This document shows positions 25,333-34,770 of a DNA stretch of 64,000 nucleotides, piece after piece. The stretch is from Fodinibacter sp963707895 (GTDB lineage Bacteria > Actinomycetota > Actinomycetes > Actinomycetales > Dermatophilaceae). The notes beneath the pieces are model-generated. The model worked only from the letters and a program-made list of their open reading frames with translations, was not told the DNA's origin and did no database searches. The stretch lies in contig CAVPRS010000007.1 of NCBI GenBank assembly GCA_963707895.1, positions 1 through 64,000 on the forward strand, in the 5' to 3' direction. The translations under genes were made by a program, and so were the position numbers. Position 1 is the first letter of the stretch, and every line of letters begins with the position of its first letter.

Positions 25333-26175
25333 GTGAACCTGCGGATCCGGATCGACCTGTCGTACGACGGGACCGGGTTCTCAGGCTGGGCCGCCCAGCC
25401 GGGCCGACGCACGGTCGAGGGCACGCTCAGTGACGCGCTCACGACCATCCTGCGCAGCAAGACTCCCGTTCGCCTCGTGGTGGCGGGGCGCACGGATGCC
25501 GGGGTGCACTCCCGCGGCCAGGTCGCCCATGCCGACGTCGACCCCACGCAGTGGCTGAAGCTGCGCGGTCGCTCTCGCCGTCCTGTCGAGGAGGCCGCTG
25601 CGACCCGGCTGCGCGGCATCCTCCCGGCCGACGTCACCGTCCGGCGGGTCGCTGCGGCGCCCGAGGGCTTCGACGCCCGGTTCTCGGCGCTGCAACGGCG
25701 CTACCTGTACCGGATCTGCGACGACCCGGCCACCCTCGACCCGTTGCGCCGCCACGACACCGTCCTGGTCCGCGGCTCGCTCGACGTCGAGGCCATGGAC
25801 CGGGCCGCCCGCAGCCTGCTGGGCCTGCACGACTGGGCGGCCTTCTGCCGGCGCCGGGCCGGCGCGACGACCGTGCGCACGTTGCTCGACCACCGCTGGG
25901 ACCGCGCGCCCGACGGCACGGTCGAGGCCACCGTCGTCGCCGACGCGTTCTGCCACAGCATGGTGCGGTCGCTGGTCGGGGCCGTCGTTCCCGTGGGCGA
26001 GGGACGCCTGGAGGTCGACGTGCCGGCGCAGGTGCTCCGGGGCGGGGTGCGCGACTCGCGGGTGCGGGTGATGCCGCCGCACGGGCTCTCGCTCGAGGAG
26101 GTGCTCTACCCGCCCGACGATGCACTCGCCGCGCGCGCCGAGGAGTCGCGGGTGCGACGGGCACTGCCCGGCTGA
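25333..26175 (+). CDS. truA: tRNA pseudouridine synthase A
   Basis: TruA makes pseudouridine at positions 38-40 of the tRNA anticodon arm. The 280 aa product has LSYDGTGFSGWAAQPG at the N-terminus and GRTDAGVHSRGQVAH with the catalytic Asp at about residue 55. GLHDWAAFCRR and the C-terminal FCHSMVRSLVGAVV also fit. GTG 25333 gives the canonical VNLRIRIDLSYDG start. truA normally sits next to rplQ and rplM; here ~10.7 kb separates it from rplM. Confidence 0.95.
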   Translation: MNLRIRIDLSYDGTGFSGWAAQPGRRTVEGTLSDALTTILRSKTPVRLVVAGRTDAGVHSRGQVAHADVDPTQWLKLRGRSRRPVEEAAATRLRGILPADVTVRRVAAAPEGFDARFSALQRRYLYRICDDPATLDPLRRHDTVLVRGSLDVEAMDRAARSLLGLHDWAAFCRRRAGATTVRTLLDHRWDRAPDGTVEATVVADAFCHSMVRSLVGAVVPVGEGRLEVDVPAQVLRGGVRDSRVRVMPPHGLSLEEVLYPPDDALAARAEESRVRRALPG

Positions 26176-26277
26176 GGGCTCTTTCCGGGCCCCGCTTCCA
26201 GACCGGCAGCACGGTGGGGGAGCATGGTGGACCGGTGCCCTGAGTGAGCCACGGGCCGTGACGCGAGAGGAGAGCCG

Positions 26278-26802
26278 ATGTCGACGGAGGACGACGAGGG
26301 CTGGTCGGGCTCGGTCAGCGGGTCGGTGCGGATGAGGCACCGCGACCCGGAGGCAACGGCATCCGGCATCTACGGGATGATCGTCAGCGCGGCGGTGCTG
26401 TCGGCGTCGAACGCGGACAAGGCCTACAAGGTGATGATCGCCGTGGTCGTGACGCTGACGATCTACTGGGGCGCCGAGCGGTACGCGCGCATCGTCGCGG
26501 AGCGGATCCACGAAGGGCACCGGCCCAACTGGACCTCGGTGCGCTTCCAGCTGACCCGCGGGTGGGAGATGGTCACCGCCTCCCTGCTGCCGCTCCTCAC
26601 CCTCGCCGTCATGACCGTGCTCGGTGCCCAGGTGCGCACCGCGGTGATCGGGGCGCTGGTGTGCAGCACGATCCTGCTCTGCGTGGCGGGCTGGGCGATC
26701 GGGCGAGGTGGGGGCCTGACGACCCGCGAGCGCCTGGCGTCGACCCTCGTCGCCGGGATGTTCGGCCTCTTCTTCGTGCTGCTGAAGACGACGCTGCACT
26801 GA
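26278..26802 (+). CDS. small integral membrane protein of unknown function
   Basis: The 174 aa product has an N-terminal hydrophilic tail (~25 residues) and about five hydrophobic segments, among them IYGMIVSAAVLSAS, MIAVVVTLTIYWGAE, ASLLPLLTLAVMTVLG and LVAGMFGLFFVLLK. I recognise no domain. GAGAGGAGAGCCG precedes ATG 26278, a strong ribosome-binding site. It is co-directional with truA and the ABC-F gene. Confidence 0.75.
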   Translation: MSTEDDEGWSGSVSGSVRMRHRDPEATASGIYGMIVSAAVLSASNADKAYKVMIAVVVTLTIYWGAERYARIVAERIHEGHRPNWTSVRFQLTRGWEMVTASLLPLLTLAVMTVLGAQVRTAVIGALVCSTILLCVAGWAIGRGGGLTTRERLASTLVAGMFGLFFVLLKTTLH

Positions 26803-26866
26803 CGCCGGCGCCGGGACCACGAATCTCGCGTGAGTTCGCGGCCGAGGTCGGGGACACTGGTCTCTC

Positions 26867-28562
26867 GTGGGCCACCTCGACGTCAACGCCGTGAGCTTCT
26901 CCCTGCCCGACGGGAGACGGCTGCTGCGCGACGTCACCTTCCGGGTGGGGGAGGGCGCCAAGGTGGCCCTGATCGGCCCCAACGGCACCGGCAAGACGAC
27001 CCTGCTGCGGATCCTGGCCGGCGACCTCACGGCATCCGACGGGGCGGTGACGCGAAGCGGCGGCCTCGGGGTGATGCGCCAGTTCATCGGCAAGGTGCGC
27101 GACGACACCACGGTGCGCGACCTGCTCGTGTCGGTGGCGCCCGACCCGGTGCGCCTCGCGGCCCTCGAGGTCGACCGCACCGAGCTGGCGATGATGGAGC
27201 GCGAGACCGAGCAGGACCAGCTCGACTACGCCCAGGCGCTGGCCGACTGGGGCGACGTCGGCGGCTACGAGTGGGAGACCCTCTGGGACGTCTGCACCGT
27301 GGCCGCGCTGGGCACGCCCTTCGACCGGGCCCAGTGGCGCAAGGTGTCGACGCTGTCGGGCGGCGAGCAGAAGCGGGTCGTGCTCGAGGCGCTGCTGCGC
27401 GGCCCCGACGAGGTGCTCGTGCTCGACGAGCCCGACAACTACCTCGACGTGCCCACCAAGCGCTGGCTGGAGGCCCGGCTCGTCGAGTCGCCCAAGACGG
27501 TGCTCTTCGTCAGCCACGACCGCGAGCTGCTCGACCGGGTGGCCACCCGCATCGCCACGCTCGAGCCGAGCAGCGGGGGCAACACGGTGTGGGTGCACGC
27601 GGGACGGTTCTCGACGTACGAACAGGCCCGCATCGAGCGCAACGAGCGGCTCGACGAGCTGCGCCGCCGCTGGGACGAGGAGCACGTCAAGCTCAAGGAG
27701 CTCGTCGTCATGTACCGGGTGAAGGCGACCTACAACGACGGCATGGCCTCGCGCCTGCGGGCCGCCGAGACCCGGCTGCGGCGCTTCGAGGAGGCCGGGC
27801 CACCCGAGGCCGTGCCGCTGCGCCAGAAGGTCGCGATGCGGCTCACCGGGGGCCGCACCGCCAAGCGCGCGGTGGTGGCGACGGCCCTGGAGCTCAAGGT
27901 CGACGGGGGACAGCTGATGCTGCCCTTCGACGCGGAGATCTGGTTCGGCGAGCGGGTCGGCGTGCTCGGCAGCAACGGGTCGGGCAAGTCGCACTTCCTG
28001 CGCCTGCTCGCCGCCGGCGGCAGCGACCCCGACCGCGAGCACGAGCCGGTGGGCGACATCCGGCCCACTGCGGTCGAGCACGCCGGCCGGGTCGTGCTCG
28101 GCTCGCGGGTGCGACCGGGCTGGTTCGCGCAGACCCACGACCACGCCTCCCTGCACGGGCGCACCCTGCTCGAGATCCTGCACCGCGGCGACGACCACCG
28201 CGCCGGGATGCCGCGCGACCTCGCCGCCCGCACGCTCGACCGCTACGGGCTGGCCAGGGCCTCGGAGCAGACCTTCGACTCGCTCTCGGGTGGCCAGCAG
28301 GCGCGGCTGCAGATCCTGCTGCTCGAGCTGTCGGGTGCGACCCTGCTGCTGCTCGACGAGCCCACCGACAACCTCGACCTGCACTCGGCCGAGGCCCTCG
28401 AGGACGCCCTCGACGCCTTCGAGGGCACCGTGCTCGCGGTGACCCACGACCGGTGGTTCGCCCGTGGTTTCGACCGCTTCCTGGTGTTCCGCGCCGACGG
28501 CAAGGTGGTCGCAGCGCGACGAGGCGATCTGGGACGAGGGCCGGGTGAGCCGGCAGCGCTGA
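26867..28562 (+). CDS. ABC-F family ATPase (one-base frameshift at the 3' end)
   Basis: ABC-F proteins are soluble twin-ATPase ribosome factors that rescue stalled or antibiotic-bound ribosomes. This one has two nucleotide-binding domains: Walker A GPNGTGKTT and GSNGSGKSH, signatures LSGGEQKR and LSGGQQAR, Walker B LVLDEPDNYLD and LLLLDEPTDNLD. A charged linker lies between them. There are no membrane segments. An extra base near 28517 shifts the final codons; removing it gives the expected tail DEAIWDEGRVSRQR and stop at 28562 (564 aa). Uncorrected, the frame runs to 28633. Whether it confers antibiotic resistance cannot be told. Confidence 0.88.
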
Positions 28563-28637
28563 GGCCGTGGCCGATGGGCGTGGCACCCGGCGGCGCCGGC
28601 GCTTGTCGGGCCCGGGTGGCGGGACGACACTGACGGC

Positions 28638-29048
28638 ATGGACCCACAGCGCAACAAGGCAGTCATCCTCGACGCCGTGGCGGCCCTCAACCGGGGTGAC
28701 GTGGACGGCTACCTGGCCGTCTACGCACCGGGAGCCGTCGTCCACGGCCTGCCCGAGCACGCGACCCCCGACCCGGCGGGCCACCGGGACGTGCTCGGCG
28801 ACATCCGCCGCGCCCTGCCCGACTTCCGGGCCGAGGTCGACGACGTCGTGGCCGAGGGCGCACTTCTCGCCGCACGGGTCACGTACACGGGGACGCACCG
28901 GGGAACGATGATGGGGGTGGCGCCGACCGGCAGGGTCCTGACCTGGGACGCGATGACGTTCCGCCGCTTCGACGAGGAGGGTCGGGTGGTCGAGCGCTGG
29001 ATCATCGGCGACGACCTGGCGCTGCTCCACCAGCTCGGGCTGGTCTGA
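28638..29048 (+). CDS. SnoaL-like / ester cyclase family protein (NTF2 fold)
   Basis: The 136 aa product fits the SnoaL-like polyketide cyclase family: AALNRGDVDGYLAVYAPGAVVHG at the N-terminus, a central ALPDFRAEVDDVVAEG, then THRGTMMGVAPTGR and FRRFDEEGRVVERW. Many such small proteins in actinobacteria have no known substrate. It lies between the ABC-F gene and the TetR operator region. Confidence 0.75.
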   Translation: MDPQRNKAVILDAVAALNRGDVDGYLAVYAPGAVVHGLPEHATPDPAGHRDVLGDIRRALPDFRAEVDDVVAEGALLAARVTYTGTHRGTMMGVAPTGRVLTWDAMTFRRFDEEGRVVERWIIGDDLALLHQLGLV

Positions 29049-29080
29049 CCCCGTCGACGTCGCCCGGGCGCCGCGCTCAT

Positions 29081-29124
29081 TTCGTGTCAGTGAGCATTGA
29101 CGCGAAATTGATTTGCCGTTAATG
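29081..29124. promoter_or_regulatory. overlapping palindromic operators upstream of the TetR gene
   Basis: This AT-rich stretch contains two overlapping imperfect palindromes. TTCGTGTCAGTG faces CATTGACGCGAA (29081-29106, 10 of 12 matching). CATTGACGCGAAAT faces ATTTGCCGTTAATG (29095-29124, 11 of 14 matching). Three half-sites therefore share a TTCG(C/T)GTCA-like core. Placement just before and across the start of the TetR gene suggests autoregulation. Confidence 0.55.
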
Positions 29125-29133
29125 TTCGTTGTC

Positions 29134-29724
29134 ATGAAATCGACGGTGCGCACCTACCGGATGACGGCCCGGGCCCGGGCGGTCGAGGAGACCCGCGCCG
29201 CGGTGCTCGATGCCGTCATCGCGCTGCACACCGAGCGGCTCTCCTCCGACATCTCGCTCGCCGACGTGGGGGAGCGCGCCGGGGTGAGCGTGCAGACGGT
29301 GTTGCGCCACTTCGGCAGCCGTGAGGGGCTGGTCGACGCAGCGCTGGAACGTGGCGGCGCCGACGTCGAGGACGAGCGGCGGGTGCCACCCGGCGACGTG
29401 GGCGCCGGGGTCCGGGCGGTCGTCAAGCACTACGAGCTCCGCGGTGACGGCGTCCTGCTGCTGCTGGCCCAGGAGGGTTCGGAGCCCTTCGCCGCCCGGG
29501 TCGCCAGGCACGGCCGCGCGTTGCACCGGCGCTGGGTGACCGACACCTTCGGCCCCCTCCTGCCACCCGGCCCGGAGGGCGAGGAGGTCGTCGACCTGCT
29601 CGTCGTCGCCACCGACGTCTACACCTGGAAGCTGCTGCGACGCGACCGCGGGCTCTCCGTGGCGCGCACCCGGGCCCGCATGGAGCGGCTGGTTCGCGCG
29701 GTTCTCGCCGTTCCGCCCGGCTGA
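29134..29724 (+). CDS. TetR/AcrR family transcriptional regulator
   Basis: The N-terminal DNA-binding domain is clear: ARAVEETRAAVLDAVIALH, then SLADVGERAGVSVQTVLRHF with the helix-turn-helix and GSREGLVDAAL. The C-terminal ligand domain is short and divergent. I chose ATG 29134 (MKSTVRTYRM); ATG 29122 and TTG 29113 are in frame but lie inside the palindromic operator. The glycosyltransferase gene starts 69 nt downstream in the same direction and is the likeliest target besides the gene itself. Confidence 0.85.
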   Translation: MKSTVRTYRMTARARAVEETRAAVLDAVIALHTERLSSDISLADVGERAGVSVQTVLRHFGSREGLVDAALERGGADVEDERRVPPGDVGAGVRAVVKHYELRGDGVLLLLAQEGSEPFAARVARHGRALHRRWVTDTFGPLLPPGPEGEEVVDLLVVATDVYTWKLLRRDRGLSVARTRARMERLVRAVLAVPPG

Positions 29725-29793
29725 GCCCACCGCTCACACCCCCTCCCGCCGGCTCGCTGCCCGAGCCCCACACCCAGACCCCGAAGGAGCACC

Positions 29794-30888
29794 ATGGCCG
29801 ACATCGTCATCGTCACGTGGGACGGCGGCGGCAACGTGCCGCCGGCCCTCGCCATCGCCCGGGAGCTCGCGGCGCGAGGTCACGGCATCCGCGTTCTGGG
29901 CCACCGCAGCCAGCGCGACGCCATCGAGGCGGCCGGCTTCGAGGTCGTGCCGGTCAGTGACGCGCGGGAGTTCTCCGCCGGGGACGCGCACTCCACTCGC
30001 GAGATGCTGGCGGCGTTCGCCGACCGGGGGATGGGGCGCGACCTGCTCGCCGAGCTGGCGCGTCGCCCGGCCGAGCTGGTCGTCGTCGACACCCTGCTGC
30101 TCGGCGTGCTCGACACGGTGCGTCGAGCCGGGGTGCCCTACGCCGTGCTGGAGCACTTCTACGACGCCTACCTCCAGGGCGCCCTGCGCGGCCCGCTCGG
30201 CATGGTGCTCAGGCTGCGCGGCCTGCGCCCGGGCCGCTCACTGGCCGACGCGAGGGTTCGGGTGGTGACCTCCCTGCCGGAGCTCGACCCGGTGGCGGCG
30301 GCACCCAACCTCTGCCAGGTCGGCCCCGTGGTGACCTGGGAGCCACGGGTCGACTCCGACCCCGGCGTGCTCGTCAGCCTGAGCACCTTCGGCTTCCCGG
30401 GCATGGCAGACCTCCTGCAACGGGTGGTCGACGCCTGCTCGGGGCTGCCCGCCCGGGTCGTCGTGACGACCGGGCCGCTCGTCGCTCCCTCCGACCTGCG
30501 CGCGCCCGCCGGCGTCGAGGTGCACCGTTTCGTGCCGCACGCGGCGCTGATGGCCCGCTCGACCCTGCTCGTCGGGCACGGTGGCCACGGCACGACGATG
30601 CAGGCGCTCGCCCACGACCTGCCGGTGCTCGTGCTGCCCATGGACGACAAGACCGACCAGCCGCTGGTGGGGCGCAGCGTCGAACGGGCGGGGGCCGGGC
30701 GGGTGCTCCACCGCACGTCATCCGTGGACCTCATCGGAGCAGCCGTCGGTGAGCTCCTGGCCGACGGTCCGCACCGCGCGGCGGCGGCCCGGCTCGGTGC
30801 GCTGGTCCGGGCCGGTGGCGGGGCGCTCGGCGGTGCGCTGGCGGTCGAGGGCGCTCTCGCGGGTCGGGCCCACCTCTACGAGGGGTAA
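29794..30888 (+). CDS. GT1-type UDP-glycosyltransferase (macrolide glycosyltransferase-like)
   Basis: The 364 aa product has the GT-B layout of UDP-glycosyltransferases. The N-terminal acceptor domain starts DIVIVTWDGGGNVPPALAIA. The C-terminal donor domain carries VGHGGHGTTMQALAHDLPVL and PMDDKTDQPLVGRSVE, matching the nucleotide-sugar-binding region of macrolide and steroid glycosyltransferases. It likely glycosylates a small hydrophobic molecule, such as an antibiotic or lipid. Together with the upstream TetR gene it looks like a self-contained detoxification unit. AGGAGC precedes the ATG. Confidence 0.85.
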   Translation: MADIVIVTWDGGGNVPPALAIARELAARGHGIRVLGHRSQRDAIEAAGFEVVPVSDAREFSAGDAHSTREMLAAFADRGMGRDLLAELARRPAELVVVDTLLLGVLDTVRRAGVPYAVLEHFYDAYLQGALRGPLGMVLRLRGLRPGRSLADARVRVVTSLPELDPVAAAPNLCQVGPVVTWEPRVDSDPGVLVSLSTFGFPGMADLLQRVVDACSGLPARVVVTTGPLVAPSDLRAPAGVEVHRFVPHAALMARSTLLVGHGGHGTTMQALAHDLPVLVLPMDDKTDQPLVGRSVERAGAGRVLHRTSSVDLIGAAVGELLADGPHRAAAARLGALVRAGGGALGGALAVEGALAGRAHLYEG

Positions 30889-30920
30889 AGACATGGCAAG
30901 ACTTTGGTTCCGAACCCCCA

Positions 30921-30935
30921 TGTAAAGCGTTTACG
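30921..30935. promoter_or_regulatory. possible LacI-type operator before the GH13 gene
   Basis: GTAAA-GCG-TTTAC (30922-30934) sits in an AT-richer patch 70-80 nt before the GH13 start. The arms are only 5 bp, but the motif resembles LacI-family operators that control carbohydrate genes. No LacI-family gene is in the window. Confidence 0.35.
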
Positions 30936-31003
30936 CATCTACGTTTCTCGGCTGAACCCCACACCCGGACGGCGTGCCGACCGGAGACCCCCGAGGAGCA
31001 ACG

Positions 31004-34000
31004 ATGCCCCGTCCCCGACGCCTGTACGCCGTCCTGCTGGGGTGCGCGCTGGTCGCGGCACCCGCCGTGGTCGCGGCCTACCCCTGCCACGGCCGCGGCC
31101 CCGTCGGTCGCCCTCGTCGGCGACCTGCAGAGCGAGCTGGGCTGCTCGGCCGACTGGCAGCCCGAGTGCTCGGCGACCGAGCTGACGCGGGTCGGCGACA
31201 CCGCGCAGTACCGGGCCACCTTCGAGGTGCCGAAGGGTGACTGGAACTTCAAGGTCGCGCTGAACGACTCGTGGGACGTCAACTACGGGGCCGGGGGTGC
31301 CTTCAACGGTGGCAACATCCCGCTGCTGCTCGCCGGTCCGGCGAAGATCACCTTCAGCTACGACGACACCTCGCACCTGGTGACCTTCACGCCGGTCGTC
31401 GACGAGGACACCACACCGGCTGATGCCTCCCTCGCCCGGGCCTCGCTGCGCTCCTCGCTGACCCGCGAGCGCTTCTACTTCGTGATGGCCGACCGGTTCG
31501 CGAACGGCTCGACCGCCAACGACAAGGGTGGCCTGACAGGTGGCCCGCTGAGCACCGGCTTCGACCCCACGGCCAAGGGGTTCTACCACGGTGGCGACCT
31601 CAAGGGCATCACCGCCAAGCTCGACTACATCAAGGGCCTGGGCACCTCGGCCATCTGGCTGACCCCGAGCTTCAAGAACAAGCCGGTGCAGGGCGCGCCG
31701 GGCGAGGAGAGCGCCGGCTACCACGGCTACTGGATCACCGACTTCACCCAGATCGACCCGCACCTCGGCACCAACGCCGACATGGAGCAGCTGATCGACG
31801 CGGCGCACGCCAAGGGGATGAAGGTCTTCTTCGACATCATCACCAACCACACCGCCGACGTCATCGACTACCGGGGCGGCCAGCACCAGTACGTCTCGAA
31901 GAAGGCCTCGCCGTACGAGAAGGCCGACGGCACCACCTTCGACGACCGGGACTACGTCAACCAGACCTTCCCGGCGATGGACCCGGCCACGTCGTTCCCG
32001 TACACCCCGTTCTTCCACAGCGCTCAGGACGCCACCGCGAAGACCCCGGCGTGGCTCAACGACCCGCTGATGTACCACAACCGCGGCGACTCGACCTATG
32101 CCGGTGAGTCCGCGACCTACGGCGACTTCTCCGGGCTCGACGACCTGTTCACCGAGCGCCCCGAGGTCGTCAAGGGGATGGGCGACATCTACAAGAAGTG
32201 GGTCGACTTCGGCATCGACGGCTTCCGCATCGACACCGTCAAGCACGTCAACATCGAGTTCTGGCAGAAGTTCATCCCCGACATCCTCGGGGAGGCCGCC
32301 AAGGACAAGAACGACGACTTCTTCGCGTTCGGTGAGGTCTACGACGGCAACCCCGCCGTGATGTCGCAGTACACCACCGAGGGCAAGCTGCAGGCCACGC
32401 TCGACTTCGGCTTCCAGCAGCAGGGCGTCGACTTCGCCAAGGGCAAGCCCGCCTCGGTACTGGCCGACTTCTTCAGCAAGGACGACTGGTACACCGACGC
32501 CGACAGCAACGCCTACCAGCTGCCCACCTTCCTCGGGAACCACGACATGGGTCGTGCCTCGATGTTCCTCAAGGCCGACGGGCAGAGCGAGGCCGAGCAC
32601 CTCAAGCGGCTCGAGTTCGCCAACGCGCTGATGTTCACCAGCCGCGGGAACCCGGTCACCTACTACGGCGACGAGCAGGGCTTCGTCAGCACCGGCGGCG
32701 ACCAGGCCGCCCGCGAGGACATGTTCGCCAGCAAGGTCGACCTCTACAACACCGAGACCGTCCTCGGCGGCCCCGAGGGGTCGATGGACCGGTACAACAC
32801 GCAGCACCCGCTCTACCAGCGGATCGCCGACCTCTCGGCAGTGCGCGCGGCCAACCCCGCGCTCGCCGACGGTGCCCAGATCAACCGGTTCGCCGCGGAC
32901 GGCGCAGGCATCTTCGCCACCTCGCGGATCGGCGCCGGCACCAAGGGCGGCAAGAACGCCGGGCAGGTGGAGTACGTCGTCGCGGCCAACAACGACACCA
33001 AGGCCGCGAGCGCGACCTTCCCGACCTGGACCAAGGGCAACGGTGCGGTCTTCACGCCGGTGTTCGGCACCGACAAGGCCGTCAAGCCCGCCGCTGACGG
33101 ATCGGTGAAGGTCACCGTGCCGCCGCTGACCGTGAGCGTGTGGAAGGCCAACAAGCCGATCTCCACCTCCGGTGCGGCCCCGACCGTCGAGACGGTGCTG
33201 GCCGACGGTGGCGCCTACGGGCGAACCGAGGTCAGGGCCGACGTGCACGCGAGCACCTTCGCGCAGACCACGTTCCTGTGGCGCAAGGTCGGCGAGACCC
33301 AGTGGCACGACCTCGGTACCGACGACAACGCACCGTTCCGCGTCTTCCACGACGTGTCCGGCCTCCCGCTCGCCACGCCGATCGAGTACCGCGCGATCGT
33401 CAAGGATGCCGCGGGTCGCGTCGCCGGTGACTCCTCGACCACCCAGGTGGTCAAGCCCCCGACCCAGACCGTGCCGGAGCTCGGCGACCCGCCGGCCACC
33501 CAGCCGGGCAGCGTCGCCATCGCCGGCACGCTGAACAGCGAGCAGGGCTGCGCCGCCGACTGGCTGCCCGACTGCGCCGCCGCCCAGATGACGCTCGACG
33601 GCAACGACAAGATCTGGAAGAAGAAGGTCACCCTGCCTGCCGGCCCCTATGCCTACAAGGCGGCGCTCGACAAGTCGTGGACCGAGAACTACGGCGACGG
33701 CGGCGTCAAGGACGGTCCGAACATCTCGTTCGAGACCGACGGCACGGTGACCTTCTACTACGACCCGACCACGCACTGGGCGACCTCCGACGAGCAGGGG
33801 CCGATCGTCACGGTGCCCGGCTCGTTCCAGAGCGAGCTCGGCTGCAGCTCCGACTGGGACCCCGCGTGCATGCGGCCCTGGCTGCAGGACAAGGACGGTG
33901 ACGGGGTCTACGCCCTGGTGACCACGAAGATCCCCAAGGGCACCTACCAGTTCAAGGTCGCGGTGGGTCTCTCCTTCGACGAGAGCTACCCGACCGGCAA

Positions 34001-34088
34001 CCTCAGCGTGACCGTGCCGGCCGACGGCGCGCGCACGACGTTCCTCTACGACAAGGCGACCCACGAGGTCACCGTCACCAGCGAGTGA
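31004..34088 (+). CDS. secreted GH13 alpha-amylase/pullulanase-type enzyme with three X25 modules (one-base frameshift)
   Basis: ATG 31004 (GAGGAG upstream) starts a signal peptide (RLYAVLLGCALVAAPAVVAA). One extra base at ~31079 must be removed to continue into TPATAAAPSVALVGDLQSEL; corrected length is 1027 aa. The first X25-type starch-binding module (~33-125, ELGCSADWQPEC) precedes the GH13 catalytic barrel. Catalytic residues are Asp in GFRIDTVKH (~410), Glu in FGEVYDG (~444) and Asp in GNHD (~514). Two more X25 modules follow (~835-930, EQGCAADWLPDC; ~935-1027, ELGCSSDWDPAC), each with a paired-Cys motif. It probably degrades starch or glycogen outside the cell. The break is probably a sequence error. 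Confidence 0.88.
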
Positions 34089-34094
34089 GGCGGA

Positions 34095-34134
34095 CGGCTC
34101 AGCGGCCGACGGTGACGTCCGTGCCGCTGAGCCG
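34095..34134. terminator. bidirectional terminator between GH13 and DUF2993 genes
   Basis: A 12-bp perfect stem (CGGCTCAGCGGC 34095-34106 with its complement at 34123-34134) encloses a nested 4-bp stem. It begins 6 nt after the GH13 stop and overlaps the last codons of the convergent DUF2993 gene. It is placed to end both transcripts. Confidence 0.65.
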
Positions 34135-34770
34135 GGCGTCGAAGCCCTGCGGGGTCACGGTGACGGCATCCAGCGACATCCCGGCCGGCACGCCGGGCAC
34201 GTCCTGGCGGATGGTGGCCAGGCTGCGAGCGATGCTGCTCGCCGCCGAGTCGAGGAACGACGGGCCGCCGAGGTCGACGGTCTCGGGCTCGATGAGCAGC
34301 TGGCCGCCGTCGGCGGTGACGGTTCCGGTGGCCTTGAGGGTCAGGTCGCGGCCGAGGATGGTGACCGTGCGCTCGACGCCGGTCTTGCCGTTGCCGGCGT
34401 CGTAGACCTTGACGTCCTGGCCGACCTGCTTCGCGACCGTCTCGAACGGGATCGTCGCGTCGATGTCGAGCGACTGCGCCCGCAGCCCGGTCTCCGAGAA
34501 CCGCACGCCGGAGCCGGTCGCGACGACGTCGACGAGGTCGCCCTTGGACGAGACGACGTCCTGGCTGCGCAGCTCGACCGCGCCGAGCCAGGTCTCGTCG
34601 GCCGCCAGGTCGGTGGGTCGCTGGGCCACGGTGGCCGACGGGGCGGGCGCGGGGGAGGCGGCTGTGCCCGAGGCCGGGGTGGCCCCCGAGCCGAGCGAGA
34701 GCACGAGGACCACCAGGGCCAGGGCGAGGACGGCGAGGGTCGCACCGACCCCGAGCAGGAAGTTCTTCAC
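34099..34770 (-). CDS. DUF2993 (LmeA-like) lipid-binding lipoprotein-type protein
   Basis: The 223 aa product begins KNFLLGVGATLAVLALALVVLVLSLG, a single N-terminal membrane anchor or signal, followed by an Ala/Pro/Ser-rich spacer. The DUF2993 domain has GLRAQSLDIDATIPFETV and SLATIRQDVPGVPAGMSLD. The family includes mycobacterial LmeA, a periplasmic phospholipid-binding protein. GTG 34770 overlaps the stop of the MFS gene, so the two are translationally coupled and probably co-functional. Confidence 0.8.
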   Translation of the reverse strand: MKNFLLGVGATLAVLALALVVLVLSLGSGATPASGTAASPAPAPSATVAQRPTDLAADETWLGAVELRSQDVVSSKGDLVDVVATGSGVRFSETGLRAQSLDIDATIPFETVAKQVGQDVKVYDAGNGKTGVERTVTILGRDLTLKATGTVTADGGQLLIEPETVDLGGPSFLDSAASSIARSLATIRQDVPGVPAGMSLDAVTVTPQGFDARLSGTDVTVGR

